NCBI RefSeq assembly: GCF_001422985.1
Contig: NZ_LMNL01000038.1
Location: 27,268-91,267 of the forward strand
DNA: 64,000 bases
Source of the DNA: Methylobacterium sp. Leaf117
GTDB taxonomy: Bacteria; Pseudomonadota; Alphaproteobacteria; Rhizobiales; Beijerinckiaceae
Direction: 5' to 3'
Shown: positions 24,488-33,559 of the stretch, in pieces
Position numbering within the stretch: position 1 is the first letter of the stretch
Layout: each line of letters begins with the position of its first letter
Translations under genes and position numbers: made by a program
Notes under the pieces: model-generated
The model's input: only the letters and a program-made list of their open reading frames with translations
Database searches by the model: none
What the model was told of the DNA's origin: nothing

Positions 24488-26350
24488 ATGCAGCAGGACA
24501 CATCGAACGCAATCCCCGCCAGCCGTGGAAGGGGGCTTGAAGGTGACCCGAAGCGCCCCTTGGGCGATTTCACCACCGACCGGCGCGTCCTCATCCTCGT
24601 GGCGATGGCGCTCGTCGTCGGCACCGGCGGGGCGCTCGCGGCCTGGCTGCTCGTCCAGCTGATCACCCTGGTGACGAACCTCGCCTGGTTCGGCCGCCTC
24701 GACACGACGCCGACTTCCATGGCCGCCGCGGCGCGGACACCCTGGATGGTGCTCGTGCCTGTCCTGGGCGGGCTCGTGATCGGGGCGATGGCGCGCTTCG
24801 GCTCGGAGAAGATCCGAGGCCACGGCATCCCGGAAGCCATCGAGGCGATCCTAATCGGCGGCAGCCGCATGTCGGCGAAGGTCGCCGTGCTCAAGCCGAT
24901 CTCCTCGGCGATCTCGATCGGCAGCGGCGGGCCGTTCGGTGCGGAAGGGCCGATCATCATGACGGGCGGCGCCATCGGCTCCCTGTTCGCGCAGTTCTTC
25001 CACCTGAGTGCGGCGGAGCGCAAGACGCTCCTCGTGGCCGGCGCCGCGGCCGGGATGACCGCGATCTTCGGGACACCGATCGCGGCCGTGCTCCTGGCCG
25101 TCGAATTGCTGCTGTTCGAGTGGCGCCCGCGCAGCTTCATCCCGGTGGCCGCCGCCGCCATCACGGCGACCTGCTGGCGCCCGCTGCTCTTCGGAATCGG
25201 GCCGTTGTTCCCGTTCTCGGCCGGCCCGGCCCTGCCCTGGTGGGGCCTGATCGCCTGCGCGGGACTGGGCATTCTCGCCGGACTGCAGTCGGGCCTCCTG
25301 ACGAAACTCCTCTACGTCCTGGAGGACGCCTTCGAGCGCCTGCCCATCCATTGGATGTGGTGGCCGGCCATCGGCGGGCTCTTCGTCGGCCTGGGCGGTC
25401 TGGTCGAACCCCGTGCGCTCGGAGTCGGCTACGACGTGATCGGCGATCTCCTGACCGGCGATCTCGCCGCCCGGGCCGTCCTGACGATCCTGGCCGTCAA
25501 GGCGGCGATCTGGCTGGTGGCGCTGTCGTCCGGCACGTCCGGAGGCGTGTTGGCGCCCCTGCTCATCCTCGGCGGTGCCCTCGGCTGGGTCGTCGGCCTC
25601 GCCCTGCCCGGAACGCCCGGCTTCTGGGCCTTGCTGGGCATGGCCGCCATGCTGGGCGGCACCATGCGCGCGCCGCTGACCGGGGCGCTCTTCGCGGTGG
25701 AACTCACCGGCGACGTTCACATCCTGGCCCCGTTGCTGGCCGCCACCGTCGCGGCCTACGCGGTGACGGTGCTGCTCCTGAAGCGCTCGATCCTGACGGA
25801 GAAGATCGCCCGGCGCGGGCAGCACGTGACGCGCGAGTACGGGCTCGATCCCTACGAGCTGACGCGCGTGGGCGCGGTCATGACCCGCACGGTCGATGTG
25901 CTCGATGGGGAGCAGTCGATCGCGGATGCCGTCAGGATGATCGAGACCGGACGGCATCACGCCTATCCGGTCGTCGATGGGCAGGGGCGCCCTGTGGGTT
26001 TGGTCACGCGCGGCGACGCCCTGCGCTGGAAGGCGGAGGGTGGACACGCCGGCGAGCGCCTCGAGGAACGGGTCTCCGATGCGTCCCTGGCCGTCGTTCA
26101 TCCGGAGGACGTCGTCGCCCGCGCCCTCGACATCATGATGGCGACCGGCCAAGGGCGAGTTCCTGTGACGGAAGCCGAAAGCGGCGCCCTGGTCGGCCTG
26201 CTCACCCGTAAGGACCTTCTGCAAGTCCGAGCGACGGTCGTTCAGTCCGAGCGAGAGCGCCGAACCTTTCTCAGTCACCGGATGATCCGACACGCGAAGA
26301 CACGATACGCGAGAAAGCGTGCGCAGGCTGTTGTGCGCTCTGATAGCTAG
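24488..26350 (+). CDS. ClC-type chloride channel/antiporter with C-terminal CBS pair
   Basis: About 620 residues. ClC signatures are GHGIPEAIEA (about 111-120, with His where E. coli ClC has Ser107), GSGGPFGAEGP (145-155, gating Glu153) and SSGTSGGVLAPLLILGGALG later. Around ten helices precede two CBS motifs (VMTRTVDVLDGEQSIADAVR, then VVHPEDVVARALDIMMATGQ). It moves chloride or another anion, possibly coupled to protons (the gating Glu is present). The ATG at 24488 is chosen because GGGTAGGA precedes it, whereas starting at 24410 would place the operator inside the gene. It diverges from marR. Confidence 0.93.
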   Translation: MQQDTSNAIPASRGRGLEGDPKRPLGDFTTDRRVLILVAMALVVGTGGALAAWLLVQLITLVTNLAWFGRLDTTPTSMAAAARTPWMVLVPVLGGLVIGAMARFGSEKIRGHGIPEAIEAILIGGSRMSAKVAVLKPISSAISIGSGGPFGAEGPIIMTGGAIGSLFAQFFHLSAAERKTLLVAGAAAGMTAIFGTPIAAVLLAVELLLFEWRPRSFIPVAAAAITATCWRPLLFGIGPLFPFSAGPALPWWGLIACAGLGILAGLQSGLLTKLLYVLEDAFERLPIHWMWWPAIGGLFVGLGGLVEPRALGVGYDVIGDLLTGDLAARAVLTILAVKAAIWLVALSSGTSGGVLAPLLILGGALGWVVGLALPGTPGFWALLGMAAMLGGTMRAPLTGALFAVELTGDVHILAPLLAATVAAYAVTVLLLKRSILTEKIARRGQHVTREYGLDPYELTRVGAVMTRTVDVLDGEQSIADAVRMIETGRHHAYPVVDGQGRPVGLVTRGDALRWKAEGGHAGERLEERVSDASLAVVHPEDVVARALDIMMATGQGRVPVTEAESGALVGLLTRKDLLQVRATVVQSERERRTFLSHRMIRHAKTRYARKRAQAVVRSDS

Positions 26351-26463
26351 GTGCCCGACGCTTTTCGATTCGAAGTTGTTCAGGACTGCAAACTCGGTTC
26401 ACTGTACGGTCTCGACGCGGGCAGTACACATGTAAAATGGCGTACCTTTGTTTGGAGATCCCG

Positions 26464-26745
26464 ATGTTGTGGATCACGCGTATCTTCGATGACGCTGAAT
26501 GGATCGACATCCGTGCCACGTTCGAGGACCAGTTCGAAGCATTCGGCCGTCCGCGGGACATGATGCTCGTAGCTGCTTCCTTGGGCGATGGACGACACCG
26601 CCTCTGCATCGGCGTACCGGAGCCCGAACTTCTGACGGCCTACTATGGATTCGACCCTGTACTCCGCGCCCGCCTACCGCCGGCGCCGACGTTTCTGGTT
26701 GGCCACCAGGATGTCTTCCAAGCCATGTTCCAGTGTGGCGGCTGA
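26464..26745 (+). CDS. Small hypothetical protein (93 residues)
   Basis: Soluble protein starting MLWITRIFDDAEWIDIRATF, continuing FGRPRDMMLVAASLGDGRHR and ending FLVGHQDVFQAMFQCGG. No membrane segment, no family recognised. The ATG at 26464 is preceded by TTGGAG. The in-frame ATG at 26437 has no such site. It follows the ClC gene by 113 bases on the same strand, so co-transcription is possible. Confidence 0.55.
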   Translation: MLWITRIFDDAEWIDIRATFEDQFEAFGRPRDMMLVAASLGDGRHRLCIGVPEPELLTAYYGFDPVLRARLPPAPTFLVGHQDVFQAMFQCGG

Positions 26746-26959
26746 AGCTCTCGACGCTGCCCTGCATCCTGCTTTGACCATCCTGGAAGCCGTGGCTGTG
26801 AAGCTCACCCGCCTCACCCTGTTGGTACATGCTACCTCTGCCGGGCCTACGGACGACCACTCCCGTGCGCCAGGTCGCCCGTCATCATGCGAAGAGCGCT
26901 CCGGGAGTGACGGGGAACTGGCCCCGATCCCTACCCATTCGGCCTATGTATGAGGGCCC

Positions 26960-28627
26960 CTAACTGAACAAGATCAGCGACTTCGACAGTGTGGTCCAGA
27001 TGCCCCACAGGATCGGGATTCCCACGGCGAGCCAAGCCAGTCCCGCCAGCGGACTGAAGCCCCCGCGCCCAATCCCGCCGGAACCGAAACGCAGAGGCGC
27101 CGAGCTCGCGCTTCCCTCGACTTCCACCGCGGAGAGTTCGGCATCGGTCATGAACCAGCGCGCCGCGAGCGGTCGCACCAGATGGTTGGCGAGGAAGCCG
27201 ACCGCAAGGAATCCCGCGAGGATGTACATCGTCCGGGTGTAGAGCGCCGCCCCCTGGATGCCGGCATCGACCTGGGCTTGGCGGATCGCCGTCACCACGA
27301 AGGGGCCGACCATGCCGGCCGTGGACCAGGCGGTCAGGATCCGCCCGTGGATGGCGCCGACGAACTGGGTGCCGAAGACGTCGGCGAGGTAGGCCGGGAT
27401 CGTCGAGAAGCCGCCACCATACATCGACAGGATCACGCAGAAGAACAGCACGAACAGCGCCTTGGAGCCGATGCCGGCGGCCCAGGGCGCGGCCGCGTAG
27501 AGCAGGCAACCAAGGACGAAGAAGGTGGCATAGGTGAGCTTGCGGCCGATCCTGTCCGACATCGACGCCCAGAAGAAGCGTCCGAGGATGTTGAAGAGCG
27601 AGAGCAGGCCGACGAACCCGGCCGCCACCGCCGCGATCTGGGTCTTCTGGCCGGCATCGAGCTGTCCGAAGCCGACACCCGGCTGACCGATCAGGGCGCC
27701 GCCGAAGATCTCCTGCAGCATCGGCGAGGCTAGGGCGAGCACGCCGATGCCGGCCGAGACGTTGAGAGCCAGGGCGGTCCAGAGCAGCCAGAACTGCGGA
27801 GTCTTGTGAGCCTTGTCGAGATGGACGTGGCCGGAGGTGATCATCGCGCTCTTCGCGCTCGGCGCGACCCAGTCCGGCGGCTGCCAGCCGGCGGGCGGGA
27901 CCCGGTAGCCGAAGGCGCCGCAGAGCATCGCGACGATGTAGAGCCCGCCCATCACCGCCAGGGTCTGCCACACGCCGGCCGAGGTCGGCGTCTTGAACGT
28001 GTTGATCAGCAGGGTGGCCAGCGGCGAGCCGATCATGGCGCCGCCGCCGAAGCCCATGATGGCCATGCCGGTGGCCATGCCGCGCCGGTCGGGGAACCAC
28101 TTCACCAGGGTCGAGACCGGGGAGATGTAGCCGAGCCCGAGGCCGATGCCGCCGATCAGGCCCATGCCGAGCCAGATCAGCCAGAGCTGGTGCAGGTAGA
28201 CGCCGAGTGCGCCGATCAGGAACCCGCCGCCCCAGCAGAGGGCCGCCGCGAGGCCGGCCTTGCGGGGACCGGCTCGCTCCAGCCAGCCGCCGAACACCGC
28301 CGCCGACAAGCCGAGCATGACGATGCCGATGGAGAAGACGATCACGAGGTCGCTGACGCGCCAGTCGCAGGTGGTGGTGAACAGCGCCGTGGCGATGCTC
28401 ATGTCCGGGCAGGCGGCCGGCGCGGGCTGGCCGACGCTGAGCGCCCGGGACAGGGGCAGCCAGAACACCGACAGCCCGTAGGACATCCCGATGCAGAGGT
28501 GGATGGCGAGGGCCGCGGGCGGCACCAGCCAACGGTTGAAGCCGGGCTCTGCAATGGTATTGTCGCGGGATAACCAGCCATGAGAACGCGCGTCCGCCAA
28601 GGACGCGCCAGCAACGCGAACACTCAT
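26960..28627 (-). CDS. Oxalate/formate-antiporter-type MFS carrier (OFA family)
   Basis: Twelve-helix major facilitator of 555 residues. Features are helix 1 AALAIHLCIGMSYGLSVFWL, the WFPDRRGMATGMAIMGFGGG segment between helices 4 and 5 that is typical of the OFA family, the loop 8-9 motif GRFFWASMSDRIGRK, and a C-terminal extension carrying one more helix (LAWLAVGIPILWGIWTTLSK). It is longer than Oxalobacter OxlT (about 418), with an insertion between helices 2 and 3 and the tail. Substrate could be oxalate/formate or another carboxylate, in keeping with methylotrophic C1/C2 metabolism. Two hairpin-forming repeats lie in its upstream region (28676-28727). No oxalate decarboxylation genes are adjacent. 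Confidence 0.88.
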   Translation of the reverse strand: MSVRVAGASLADARSHGWLSRDNTIAEPGFNRWLVPPAALAIHLCIGMSYGLSVFWLPLSRALSVGQPAPAACPDMSIATALFTTTCDWRVSDLVIVFSIGIVMLGLSAAVFGGWLERAGPRKAGLAAALCWGGGFLIGALGVYLHQLWLIWLGMGLIGGIGLGLGYISPVSTLVKWFPDRRGMATGMAIMGFGGGAMIGSPLATLLINTFKTPTSAGVWQTLAVMGGLYIVAMLCGAFGYRVPPAGWQPPDWVAPSAKSAMITSGHVHLDKAHKTPQFWLLWTALALNVSAGIGVLALASPMLQEIFGGALIGQPGVGFGQLDAGQKTQIAAVAAGFVGLLSLFNILGRFFWASMSDRIGRKLTYATFFVLGCLLYAAAPWAAGIGSKALFVLFFCVILSMYGGGFSTIPAYLADVFGTQFVGAIHGRILTAWSTAGMVGPFVVTAIRQAQVDAGIQGAALYTRTMYILAGFLAVGFLANHLVRPLAARWFMTDAELSAVEVEGSASSAPLRFGSGGIGRGGFSPLAGLAWLAVGIPILWGIWTTLSKSLILFS

Positions 28628-28675
28628 CTCAGGCTTCTCTCCCTCAGCGGCCTCGTAGGGCCTTGTTATTCGATT

Positions 28676-28708
28676 GAATAAATCAACACGGTAATCGCTT
28701 ATTTATTC
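28676..28708. promoter_or_regulatory. Inverted repeat upstream of the OFA carrier
   Basis: Perfect arms GAATAAAT (28676-28683) and ATTTATTC (28701-28708) separated by 17 bases, in an AT-rich patch 49 bases upstream of the carrier start. Probably an operator or promoter element. The cognate regulator is unknown. Confidence 0.45.
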
Positions 28709-28727
28709 CGGGAAAGAACATTCCCGG
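28708..28727. promoter_or_regulatory. Hairpin-forming repeat next to the OFA promoter region
   Basis: Arms CCGGGAA (28708-28714) and TTCCCGG (28721-28727) around a 6-base loop, abutting the previous repeat. It could be a terminator for upstream transcription or a second operator. Confidence 0.4.
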
Positions 28728-28793
28728 GGCCCCACGCGAACTGCTGAACATGAACGGAGCGGGACTCAGCTCACACGGTGCGTGAAAGGTGTA

Positions 28794-29243
28794 TTACTTA
28801 AAGCGACCAGGCAGGTCGACGGTCGGCTCGACGTCGAGGCCGGTGACGATCATCGTGCAGGGTTGATCGCCTACTGTGCCGGAACGATGACCGGTCCGCC
28901 CGTCGCTCTCCTTCGTGTTCTGGTCCTCGCCGAACATGATCTCGCCGGGCCCCATCTCGACGCGGGTGCCGTCCATGGTCTCGACAAACCATCGGCCCGT
29001 GAGAACCGCGATCCACTGAGGCTTCGGATTCTCGTGCCAGTCACCGATCCAACCGGCGGGGAGCACAGTAAAGGTCACGCCAGCCTTCGATGGATCCATT
29101 TTGTCGTTCCATTGCGGGGCGACCTCCGCGTTTACGCCCTCGAACACGAAGGACGAAAGCTCGCAGCGCTTTTGGCGGCTGACGCCCTCGGCGTCAGTGT
29201 AGACATGCCAATAAGGCATGCGGGGCGACTGCTGATCGGTCAT
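28794..29243 (-). CDS. Cupin-domain protein
   Basis: Small beta-barrel protein of 149 residues. It starts MTDQQSPRMPYWHVYTDAEG, and the cupin motifs are spread over GWIGDWHENPKPQWIAVLTG (His/Pro/Trp-rich first motif) and MGPGEIMFGEDQNTKESDG before a second strand TMIVTGLDVEP. The ATG at 29243 is preceded by GAGGAA. The frame is open to 29339 but without domain sequence. It lies 82 bases downstream of the DoxX-like gene, probably the same transcript. Substrate or ligand unknown, since cupins range from isomerases to binding proteins. Confidence 0.8.
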   Translation of the reverse strand: MTDQQSPRMPYWHVYTDAEGVSRQKRCELSSFVFEGVNAEVAPQWNDKMDPSKAGVTFTVLPAGWIGDWHENPKPQWIAVLTGRWFVETMDGTRVEMGPGEIMFGEDQNTKESDGRTGHRSGTVGDQPCTMIVTGLDVEPTVDLPGRFK

Positions 29244-29325
29244 ACGCTCAGTATTCCTCAGGGGTTGCCGGGACTGGGACTGGGTTTCTCTGTGGGGGGC
29301 ATTCGGTTGCCCGAGAGGTGGACAC

Positions 29326-29736
29326 TTATGAACCAGCAATGACCACCAGTAGCAATCCGCCTACGAGGCCCAGGTTTTTGAGGAAGTCCCACAAGTGCGC
29401 GCGGCCCTTGCCGTTCTCCGACCAGAAGTCCGGGTACTTCCACCAACGATGATAAAAAAGTGCAGTAACCACGCAGAAGCCTGCGAGCACGAAGGCAGCG
29501 GCCCGGTCGAACCAGCCCAATACAATCATCACCGGCGTCACTGCCTCTACAAAAACGCCGACGACAACAAGTACAGCTGGACTAGGCAGAGGACCGGATG
29601 AGGCCTGCTTTATCGCGTCATGCCAATGTACCATCTTATCCAGCGCGCTTATTGGAAACAGGCACACGAGGCAGATCTTCGCCACGAGTGGTATCCCTAT
29701 AAGGTTGAGCCCTGTCATCGCCTCGGCATCCATCAT
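29326..29736 (-). CDS. DoxX-family membrane protein
   Basis: 136 residues with four hydrophobic segments: LVAKICLVCLFPISALDKMV (about 16-35), VLVVVGVFVEAVTPVMIVLG (about 55-74), AAFVLAGFCVVTALFYHRWW (about 80-99) and LGLVGGLLLVVIAGS (C-terminus). The FDR-type loop and the KNLGLVGGLLL ending are typical of DoxX/DUF417-like quinone-linked small membrane proteins. It is divergent from the first GMC oxidoreductase (199-base spacer) and upstream of the cupin gene. Function unknown, though DoxX proteins often partner oxidoreductases, which would fit this neighbourhood. Confidence 0.8.
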   Translation of the reverse strand: MMDAEAMTGLNLIGIPLVAKICLVCLFPISALDKMVHWHDAIKQASSGPLPSPAVLVVVGVFVEAVTPVMIVLGWFDRAAAFVLAGFCVVTALFYHRWWKYPDFWSENGKGRAHLWDFLKNLGLVGGLLLVVIAGS

Positions 29737-29934
29737 TCAATGTAAATGGGGCGAGACGGGGCATGATCCATTGGGGACCGGCGTTCCTGAAGTGAGATTC
29801 TTGTCTGCCAACGTACTGTTCTCGACGCTCCATCCGGCGCTTCGAGCCACGAACCGGTTACCTTGGGAGCTGCAACGCTGGCAGGGTCTCCACGTTGGCA
29901 GCGCAAGTTCGAACACTTCAAAGCAGGACGTTGA

Positions 29935-31503
29935 ATGCCGGCGGATCATTACGACGTCATCGTGATCGGCTCAGGTCCGGGAGGCGGCTCGCTGACCAGC
30001 CGGCTCGCTAGTACCGGCAAGCGCATCTTACTCTTGGAGCGCGGCGACTACCTTCCCCGCTCCCAAGAAAATTGGAGCGCGAAAGCCGTGTTCGTCGAGG
30101 GCAAGTACCAAGCAAAGGAGACGTGGTACGGAGGTGATGGTCACGCCTTTCATCCGGGACTGCACTACTATGTTGGCGGCAACTCCAAGGTGTACGGCGC
30201 AGCCTTGTTCCGCATGCGAGAGCGCGACTTCGGAGAGGTTCGCCACGTCGACGGCGTATCGCCTGCCTGGCCGGTCTCCTACGCAGAGTTCGAGCCCTAC
30301 TACGCAGAGGCGGAGCGCCTTTTCGCAGTGCACGGCAACCGCGGCGAGGACCCGAACGAGCCCTGGTCGAGCGGTCCCTACGATTACCCGGCGGTGAGCC
30401 ATGCGCCGCGGATCCAGAAGCTCTCCGACGATTGGCGCAAGGCCGGATTGCGCCCATTCCACCTGCCGCTTGGGATCAAGCTCGACGAGCGCAACGGCCG
30501 CCCCACCCCCACCTCGATCTGCATCCGCTGTGACGCCTTCGACGGCTTCCCTTGCCTGCTGAACGGCAAGGCCGACGCCCAAGTGATGACCGTCGATCCG
30601 ACATTAGACCGGCACGACAACGTCACGCTCCTCGTGAACGCCTACGTCTCACGACTCGAGACCGACCCCGTTGGCAGGACAGTCACCGGCGTCTGCGTGA
30701 CTCGGGAAGGACAGGAGGAGCGTTACTCAGCCGACGTCGTCGTGGTCGCCTGCGGTGCGCTGTGCTCGGCGCTGCTGCTCTTGCGCTCAGCCAACGCCGT
30801 GCACCCGAACGGTCTCGCCAATGGCTCAGATCAAGTCGGGCGCAACTACATCCGCCATAACATGTCGGTGCTCATGGGACTGTCGAAGGAGGTCAACGAG
30901 ACCATCTTCCAAAAGACCCTCGCCGTCTCCGACTTCTACTTCGGATCGCAGGAGTGGGAGTTCCCGATGGGTCTGATCCAGATGTGCGCCAAGACGCACC
31001 CGGACCAAATTCGAGGCGAGGAGTTCCCCGCCTGGACGGAGTTCCTGCCGAATGCTCCGTTCGACATGATGGCCCGCCACTCCGTCGACTTTTGGCTCCA
31101 GAGCGAGGATCTACCTCACCCCGACAACCGCATCACCATCGGCCGCGACGGACGCGTGACTCTCAACGTTGCGCAAAACAATCGTGAGGCGCACGAGCGG
31201 CTGCGTCTGAAGCTGGAGGAGTTGCTCGAGCCAGGCGGGCTCTACAGCTACATATTTGAGCGTTCTCTCTATCTCGGCAAGGATATTCCGCTGTCAGGCA
31301 CCGCGCACCAAGCTGGCACCCTTCGCTTTGGCACAGACCCGAAGGCAAGCGTTCTGGACCCCAATTGCAAAGCGCACGAACTCGATAACCTCTACGCCAC
31401 CGACGCGAGCTTCTTCCCCTCGATCGGCGCCGTGAACCCGACGCTGACGATCATTGCCAACGCATTGCGGGTTGCCGACCACATCGAGCGCCGCCTCACC
31501 TGA
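29935..31503 (+). CDS. GMC-family FAD oxidoreductase (first copy)
   Basis: Flavoprotein dehydrogenase/oxidase of 522 residues acting on alcohols or sugars. The FAD Rossmann motif is VIVIGSGPGGGSLTSRLAST (from residue 8). A cysteine group C196, C199 and C207 in ICIRCDAFDGFPC may bind an iron-sulfur cluster or be structural. The catalytic pair is H458 (GTAHQAGTLRFG) and N501 (GAVNPTLT), 43 residues apart as in the second GMC enzyme at 40941. There is no signal peptide. It is followed by a GH15 gene (105 bases away, same strand). The acceptor is probably a quinone or cytochrome rather than O2, but this is not decided by sequence. Confidence 0.9.
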   Translation: MPADHYDVIVIGSGPGGGSLTSRLASTGKRILLLERGDYLPRSQENWSAKAVFVEGKYQAKETWYGGDGHAFHPGLHYYVGGNSKVYGAALFRMRERDFGEVRHVDGVSPAWPVSYAEFEPYYAEAERLFAVHGNRGEDPNEPWSSGPYDYPAVSHAPRIQKLSDDWRKAGLRPFHLPLGIKLDERNGRPTPTSICIRCDAFDGFPCLLNGKADAQVMTVDPTLDRHDNVTLLVNAYVSRLETDPVGRTVTGVCVTREGQEERYSADVVVVACGALCSALLLLRSANAVHPNGLANGSDQVGRNYIRHNMSVLMGLSKEVNETIFQKTLAVSDFYFGSQEWEFPMGLIQMCAKTHPDQIRGEEFPAWTEFLPNAPFDMMARHSVDFWLQSEDLPHPDNRITIGRDGRVTLNVAQNNREAHERLRLKLEELLEPGGLYSYIFERSLYLGKDIPLSGTAHQAGTLRFGTDPKASVLDPNCKAHELDNLYATDASFFPSIGAVNPTLTIIANALRVADHIERRLT

Positions 31504-31608
31504 CGACATGCTACGCGCCCCCGCTCCGCGGCCCGCCTTCTGACCTGTTCCGGATCCTACAGGGCGCGCGCTGCATGCTGTGACAGTTGTCTGCCAGAGG
31601 ACAGGCCC

Positions 31609-33417
31609 ATGAGAAAACTCATCGAGAATTATGCCCTCATCGGCGACGGCGAGACTGCTGCACTGGTTGGCCGCGACGGGTCGGTCGACTGGCTCTGCTG
31701 GCCCCGCTTCGACTCGGACGCATGCCTGGCTGCCCTACTCGGTACGGACGAGCATGGCAGCTGGAGGCTCGCTCCCATTCAATCCGCGCGGGTTGAGCGC
31801 CGCTACCAACCCGACACGCTCATACTCGAGACCGACTTCCATACGAGCGACGGCGCGGTCCGCCTGACCGACTTCATGCCGGTGGGGGACGGCAACTCCG
31901 TCCTGGTGCGGATCGTCACCGGCCTGCGCGGAAGCGTACGCGTCCGGACCGTACTCAACCTGCGATTCGATTACGGTTCGCTCTCCCCCTGGCTAGAGCG
32001 GCACGGCAAGCGTGCGCTCGCCCGCACCGGTCCAGGCCTTGTCGTCCTGCACGCCCCTGTTGTCCTCAGTGGCGATCAGCAGATCATCGAGGCTGAGTTT
32101 GAGGTGAATGAAGGGGACGAGTTATCGTTCGAGTTGATGTACGGCGCTTCCACCGAGCCTGCCCCAGATCGCATCGATGCGAAGCGAGCGCTCACGGCAA
32201 CACAGAAATACTGGCGTGAGTGGGTCGGCCAGCTCAAAAATCCGACGCCTTGGCCGGAGGCCGTGCGCCGCTCCCTCATCACGCTGAAGGCCCTGATCTA
32301 TCGCCCATCCGGGGGCATTGTCGCAGCCCCAACGACATCACTACCGGAGGCTCCCGCCGGTGAGATGAACTGGGACTACCGCTACGCTTGGCTCCGTGAC
32401 TCGACCTTCACTCTCTCAGCGCTGCTGAATGCCGGGTTTACGGAGGAGGCCGTCGCCTGGCGCGATTGGCTGTTGCGCGCTGTCGCGGGTGATCCTGACA
32501 AGATGCGGATCATGTACCGCATTGATGGAGGACGCCGGCTGGAGGAATGGACTGTCGCATGGTTGCCCGGTTATCGCTGGTCCAAACCCGTGCGCATCGG
32601 CAACGCGGCGGCGGGCCAGCGTCAGCTCGACATTTATGGCGAGGTGATGGACACGATTCATCTCGCAGCCCAAGCAGGGGTGGAGCGCTCGAACCAGGAG
32701 CGGATCCTCGAGGAGGCGGTCGTACGCCATGTCGAGACGGTTTGGCGGAAGCCCGATCAGGGACTGTGGGAGGCGCGCGGCGAGCCACGCCATTACGTGT
32801 ACTCCAAGGTGATGTGTTGGGTCGCGATCGACCGCTTCCTCGACGGCCGAGCCAAGGTGGCGGATGCCGACCCGGCGATGCTGTCGCACATGACGGACCT
32901 GCGAGACTGCATGCACGCGGAGATCTGCCAGGAAGGTTACGATCCTGGGCTAGGCACCTTTGTGGACTACTATGGTGGACAAGAGCTCGATGCCAGCTTG
33001 CTGTTGCTGCCACTTGTCGGATTTCTTCGGATTGACGATGAGCGCATTGCACGCACCATCGCGGCAATCGAACGGGATCTCGTCGACGAGGGTCTGGTGA
33101 GGCGCTGGAAGGCGCGCAGCCCAAACCCGGAGGGCACCTTCCTCGCCTGCACCTGTTGGTTAGCCGACTGCCAAGCTCTTCAAGGGCGGCGTGAGGCAGC
33201 GCACGAGACTTTCGAGCGGCTGCTCGCTGTGCGGAACGATCTGGGGCTTTTGGCTGAGGAGTACAACGTTCCCGGCCGGCACCTCTCGGGCAACTTCCCG
33301 CAAGCCCTCAGCCACCTCGCGCTCATCCAGACGGCTCTTAGCCTCTCGGGTCCCACGCTGCGGCGTGGCCGGGCAGCGGACATGGGGAAAGCTGGCGACG
33401 GCGGGCCGTGCGACTGA
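31609..33417 (+). CDS. Glycoside hydrolase family 15 (glucoamylase/trehalase-like)
   Basis: Soluble enzyme of 602 residues releasing glucose from alpha-glucans or trehalose by inversion. The N-terminal beta domain (about 1-230) has NYALIGDGETAALVGRDGSV. The (alpha/alpha)6 barrel has the hallmark MNWDYRYAWLRDSTFTLSAL (about 249-268), the general-acid loop FLRIDDERIARTIAAIERDL region, and the catalytic-base segment LLAEEYNVPGRHLSGNFPQA near residue 545. There is no signal peptide, so it acts in the cytoplasm, for example on trehalose or glycogen fragments. The start is preceded by AGGACAG. It lies between a GMC dehydrogenase and a carbonic anhydrase, all on the same strand. Confidence 0.92.
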   Translation: MRKLIENYALIGDGETAALVGRDGSVDWLCWPRFDSDACLAALLGTDEHGSWRLAPIQSARVERRYQPDTLILETDFHTSDGAVRLTDFMPVGDGNSVLVRIVTGLRGSVRVRTVLNLRFDYGSLSPWLERHGKRALARTGPGLVVLHAPVVLSGDQQIIEAEFEVNEGDELSFELMYGASTEPAPDRIDAKRALTATQKYWREWVGQLKNPTPWPEAVRRSLITLKALIYRPSGGIVAAPTTSLPEAPAGEMNWDYRYAWLRDSTFTLSALLNAGFTEEAVAWRDWLLRAVAGDPDKMRIMYRIDGGRRLEEWTVAWLPGYRWSKPVRIGNAAAGQRQLDIYGEVMDTIHLAAQAGVERSNQERILEEAVVRHVETVWRKPDQGLWEARGEPRHYVYSKVMCWVAIDRFLDGRAKVADADPAMLSHMTDLRDCMHAEICQEGYDPGLGTFVDYYGGQELDASLLLLPLVGFLRIDDERIARTIAAIERDLVDEGLVRRWKARSPNPEGTFLACTCWLADCQALQGRREAAHETFERLLAVRNDLGLLAEEYNVPGRHLSGNFPQALSHLALIQTALSLSGPTLRRGRAADMGKAGDGGPCD

Positions 33418-33559
33418 AAGCCAGGATCTTGCTCTCCAGCAGAGTAATCTCCAGGCGCACAATCCTGGCCGAATCAACGTCACCTAAAGCATTACCCCGT
33501 CATGCCGCCTTCGTCGTCCCGCGAACACTAAACTGAGCTCGCATGGAGAGGAGAGAATT

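Noticed and set aside
24851..26293. 480-codon minus-strand ORF opposite the ClC gene
   Set aside because: Composition is Gly/Arg/Gln/His-rich and shadow-like; the + strand has all ClC and CBS motifs.
26931..28532. 533-codon minus-strand ORF in another frame of the OFA carrier
   Set aside because: Arg/Pro/Gly-rich shadow frame; the frame 26960-28627 carries twelve helices and MFS motifs.
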